Source: Natronobeatus ordinarius | GTDB taxonomy: Archaea > Halobacteriota > Halobacteria > Halobacteriales > Natrialbaceae | DNA length: 64,000 nt | Assembly (NCBI RefSeq): GCF_024362485.1 | Contig: NZ_CP101456.1 | Location: forward strand, 372,001-436,000 | Reading direction: 5' to 3' | Shown here: positions 63,456 through 64,000 of the stretch, in pieces | How positions within the stretch are numbered: position 1 is the first letter of the stretch | Layout of the letters: every line of letters begins with the position of its first letter | Made by a program: the position numbers and the translations under genes | The notes under the pieces: model-generated | What the model was told of the DNA's origin: nothing | The model's database searches: none | Seen by the model: the letters and a program-made list of their open reading frames with translations, nothing else

Positions 63456-64000
63456 ATGAGCTACGACCCGCAGGAACTCGAGGCCGAGTGGCGCGCCCGC
63501 TGGGCCGAGTCGGGACAGTACGAGGCTGACCCCGACGGCCGAGACGACCCGACGTTCGTGACGGTGGCCTACCCGTATCCGAGCGGCGGCATGCACATCG
63601 GCCACGCCCGAACGTACACCGTACCGGACGTCTACGCCCGCTATCGCCGCCAGCGCGGTGACAACGTCCTCTTCCCGCTGGGCTGGCACGTCACCGGCAC
63701 GCCGATCGTCGGCGCCGTCGAGCGGCTGAAGAAAGGCGACGAAGAGCAGATCGAGAGCCTCCAGACGGCGTTCGAGGTCCCCGAGGAGGACCTGACCGAC
63801 CTCGAGACGCCGATGGGCTACGCCCGCTACTTCATCGAGGAGGCCGACTGCAGCTACAAGAAGGGGATGCAAGAGCTCGGCCTGTCGATCGACTGGCGCC
63901 GGGAGTTCACGACGAACGACGAGCGCTACCAGCGCTTTATTACCTGGCAGTACGAGACGCTCAGAGCGCGCGGCCTGCTCGAGAAGGGACTGCACCCGGT
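63456..64000 (+). CDS. leuS: Leucyl-tRNA synthetase, N-terminal part
   Basis: 181 residues are visible before the window ends. MSYDPQELEAEWRARWAES starts the protein. YPYPSGGMHIGHARTYT contains the HIGH motif, and FPLGWHVTGTPIVG is the archaeal/eukaryotic-type LeuRS continuation before the editing domain. An ATG at 63446 is out of frame. The remainder, including KMSKS, lies beyond the edge. Confidence 0.95.
   Translation, partial: MSYDPQELEAEWRARWAESGQYEADPDGRDDPTFVTVAYPYPSGGMHIGHARTYTVPDVYARYRRQRGDNVLFPLGWHVTGTPIVGAVERLKKGDEEQIESLQTAFEVPEEDLTDLETPMGYARYFIEEADCSYKKGMQELGLSIDWRREFTTNDERYQRFITWQYETLRARGLLEKGLHP

Noticed and set aside
1-64000. tRNA or rRNA genes
   Set aside because: No cloverleaf-like sequence or rRNA segment was recognised by eye; a tRNAscan-SE and Rfam run would settle this.

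Overview
The window is chromosomal DNA from a haloarchaeon, most likely of the Natrialbaceae type (inference). It is GC-rich, its proteins are strongly acidic, CTCGAG-type runs are common in genes, and most genes start 25-32 bases downstream of an archaeal TATA box with no room for a ribosome binding site (leaderless transcripts). Archaeal information genes confirm the domain: TBP, thermosome, Rio1, archaeal AlaRS with an N-terminal zinc knuckle, L10e, a KH-domain ribosome factor and a type II GAPDH. I saw no tRNA, rRNA or CRISPR array.

Layout. 1-5.3 kb: a tightly overlapping arginine operon that uses an amino-carrier protein (end of argX, then argC-argB-argD-argE-argF). 5.4-13.5 kb: rio1, a small Tat lipoprotein, trpS behind a possible Trp-coding leader ORF, an MFS transporter, a phosphoesterase, the KH protein, the thermosome and an ornithine cyclodeaminase/alanine dehydrogenase-like gene. 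13.5-17.4 kb: AbrB-like regulator, tRNA methyltransferase Trm-G10, tbp, a DUF7344-like protein and hisG. 17.4-24.7 kb: an accessory surface locus on the minus strand, with a 1,826-residue secreted multi-repeat protein and a DUF6916/phage tail-collar protein, bounded by tandem repeats and hairpins. 24.7-34.3 kb: transport (EamA, MscS), UspA, a cupin, tryptophanase, a PAS sensor kinase, aspartate kinase, a GNAT-like protein and an FkbM methyltransferase. 34.4-49.8 kb: alaS, an HTH-10 regulator, a cupin, hisI, a coiled-coil protein, a phosphohexomutase, a CDF transporter, thpR, a P450, hisH, a type-4 uracil-DNA glycosylase, gap, hsp20, an ATP-grasp enzyme, L10e and a small HTH protein.

49.8-56.5 kb is the most unusual stretch. 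An AT-rich island with palindromes and a tiny membrane-protein gene is followed by a block (site-2 protease with CBS domains, dUTPase/dCTP-deaminase family enzyme, YdjM-like membrane protein, pyruvoyl arginine decarboxylase, DUF5811-like protein, flavin reductase, secreted serpin). Two copies of a ~124-bp palindromic element bracket this block in opposite orientation. 56.5-64 kb: a 31-residue acidic ORF, a second hsp20, two strong hairpins, a 1,382-residue PAS/GAF/HTH-10 regulator, a second DUF7344-like protein, an acyl-CoA dehydrogenase and the start of leuS.

The best candidates for undescribed biology are the Trp-codon leader and hairpin before trpS, the inverted pair of palindromic elements with compensatory changes in their stems, the secreted repeat protein next to the tail-collar protein, and the twin hairpins with a shared core before the large regulator. 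All functional statements rest on reading the sequence and on family knowledge; no searches were run.
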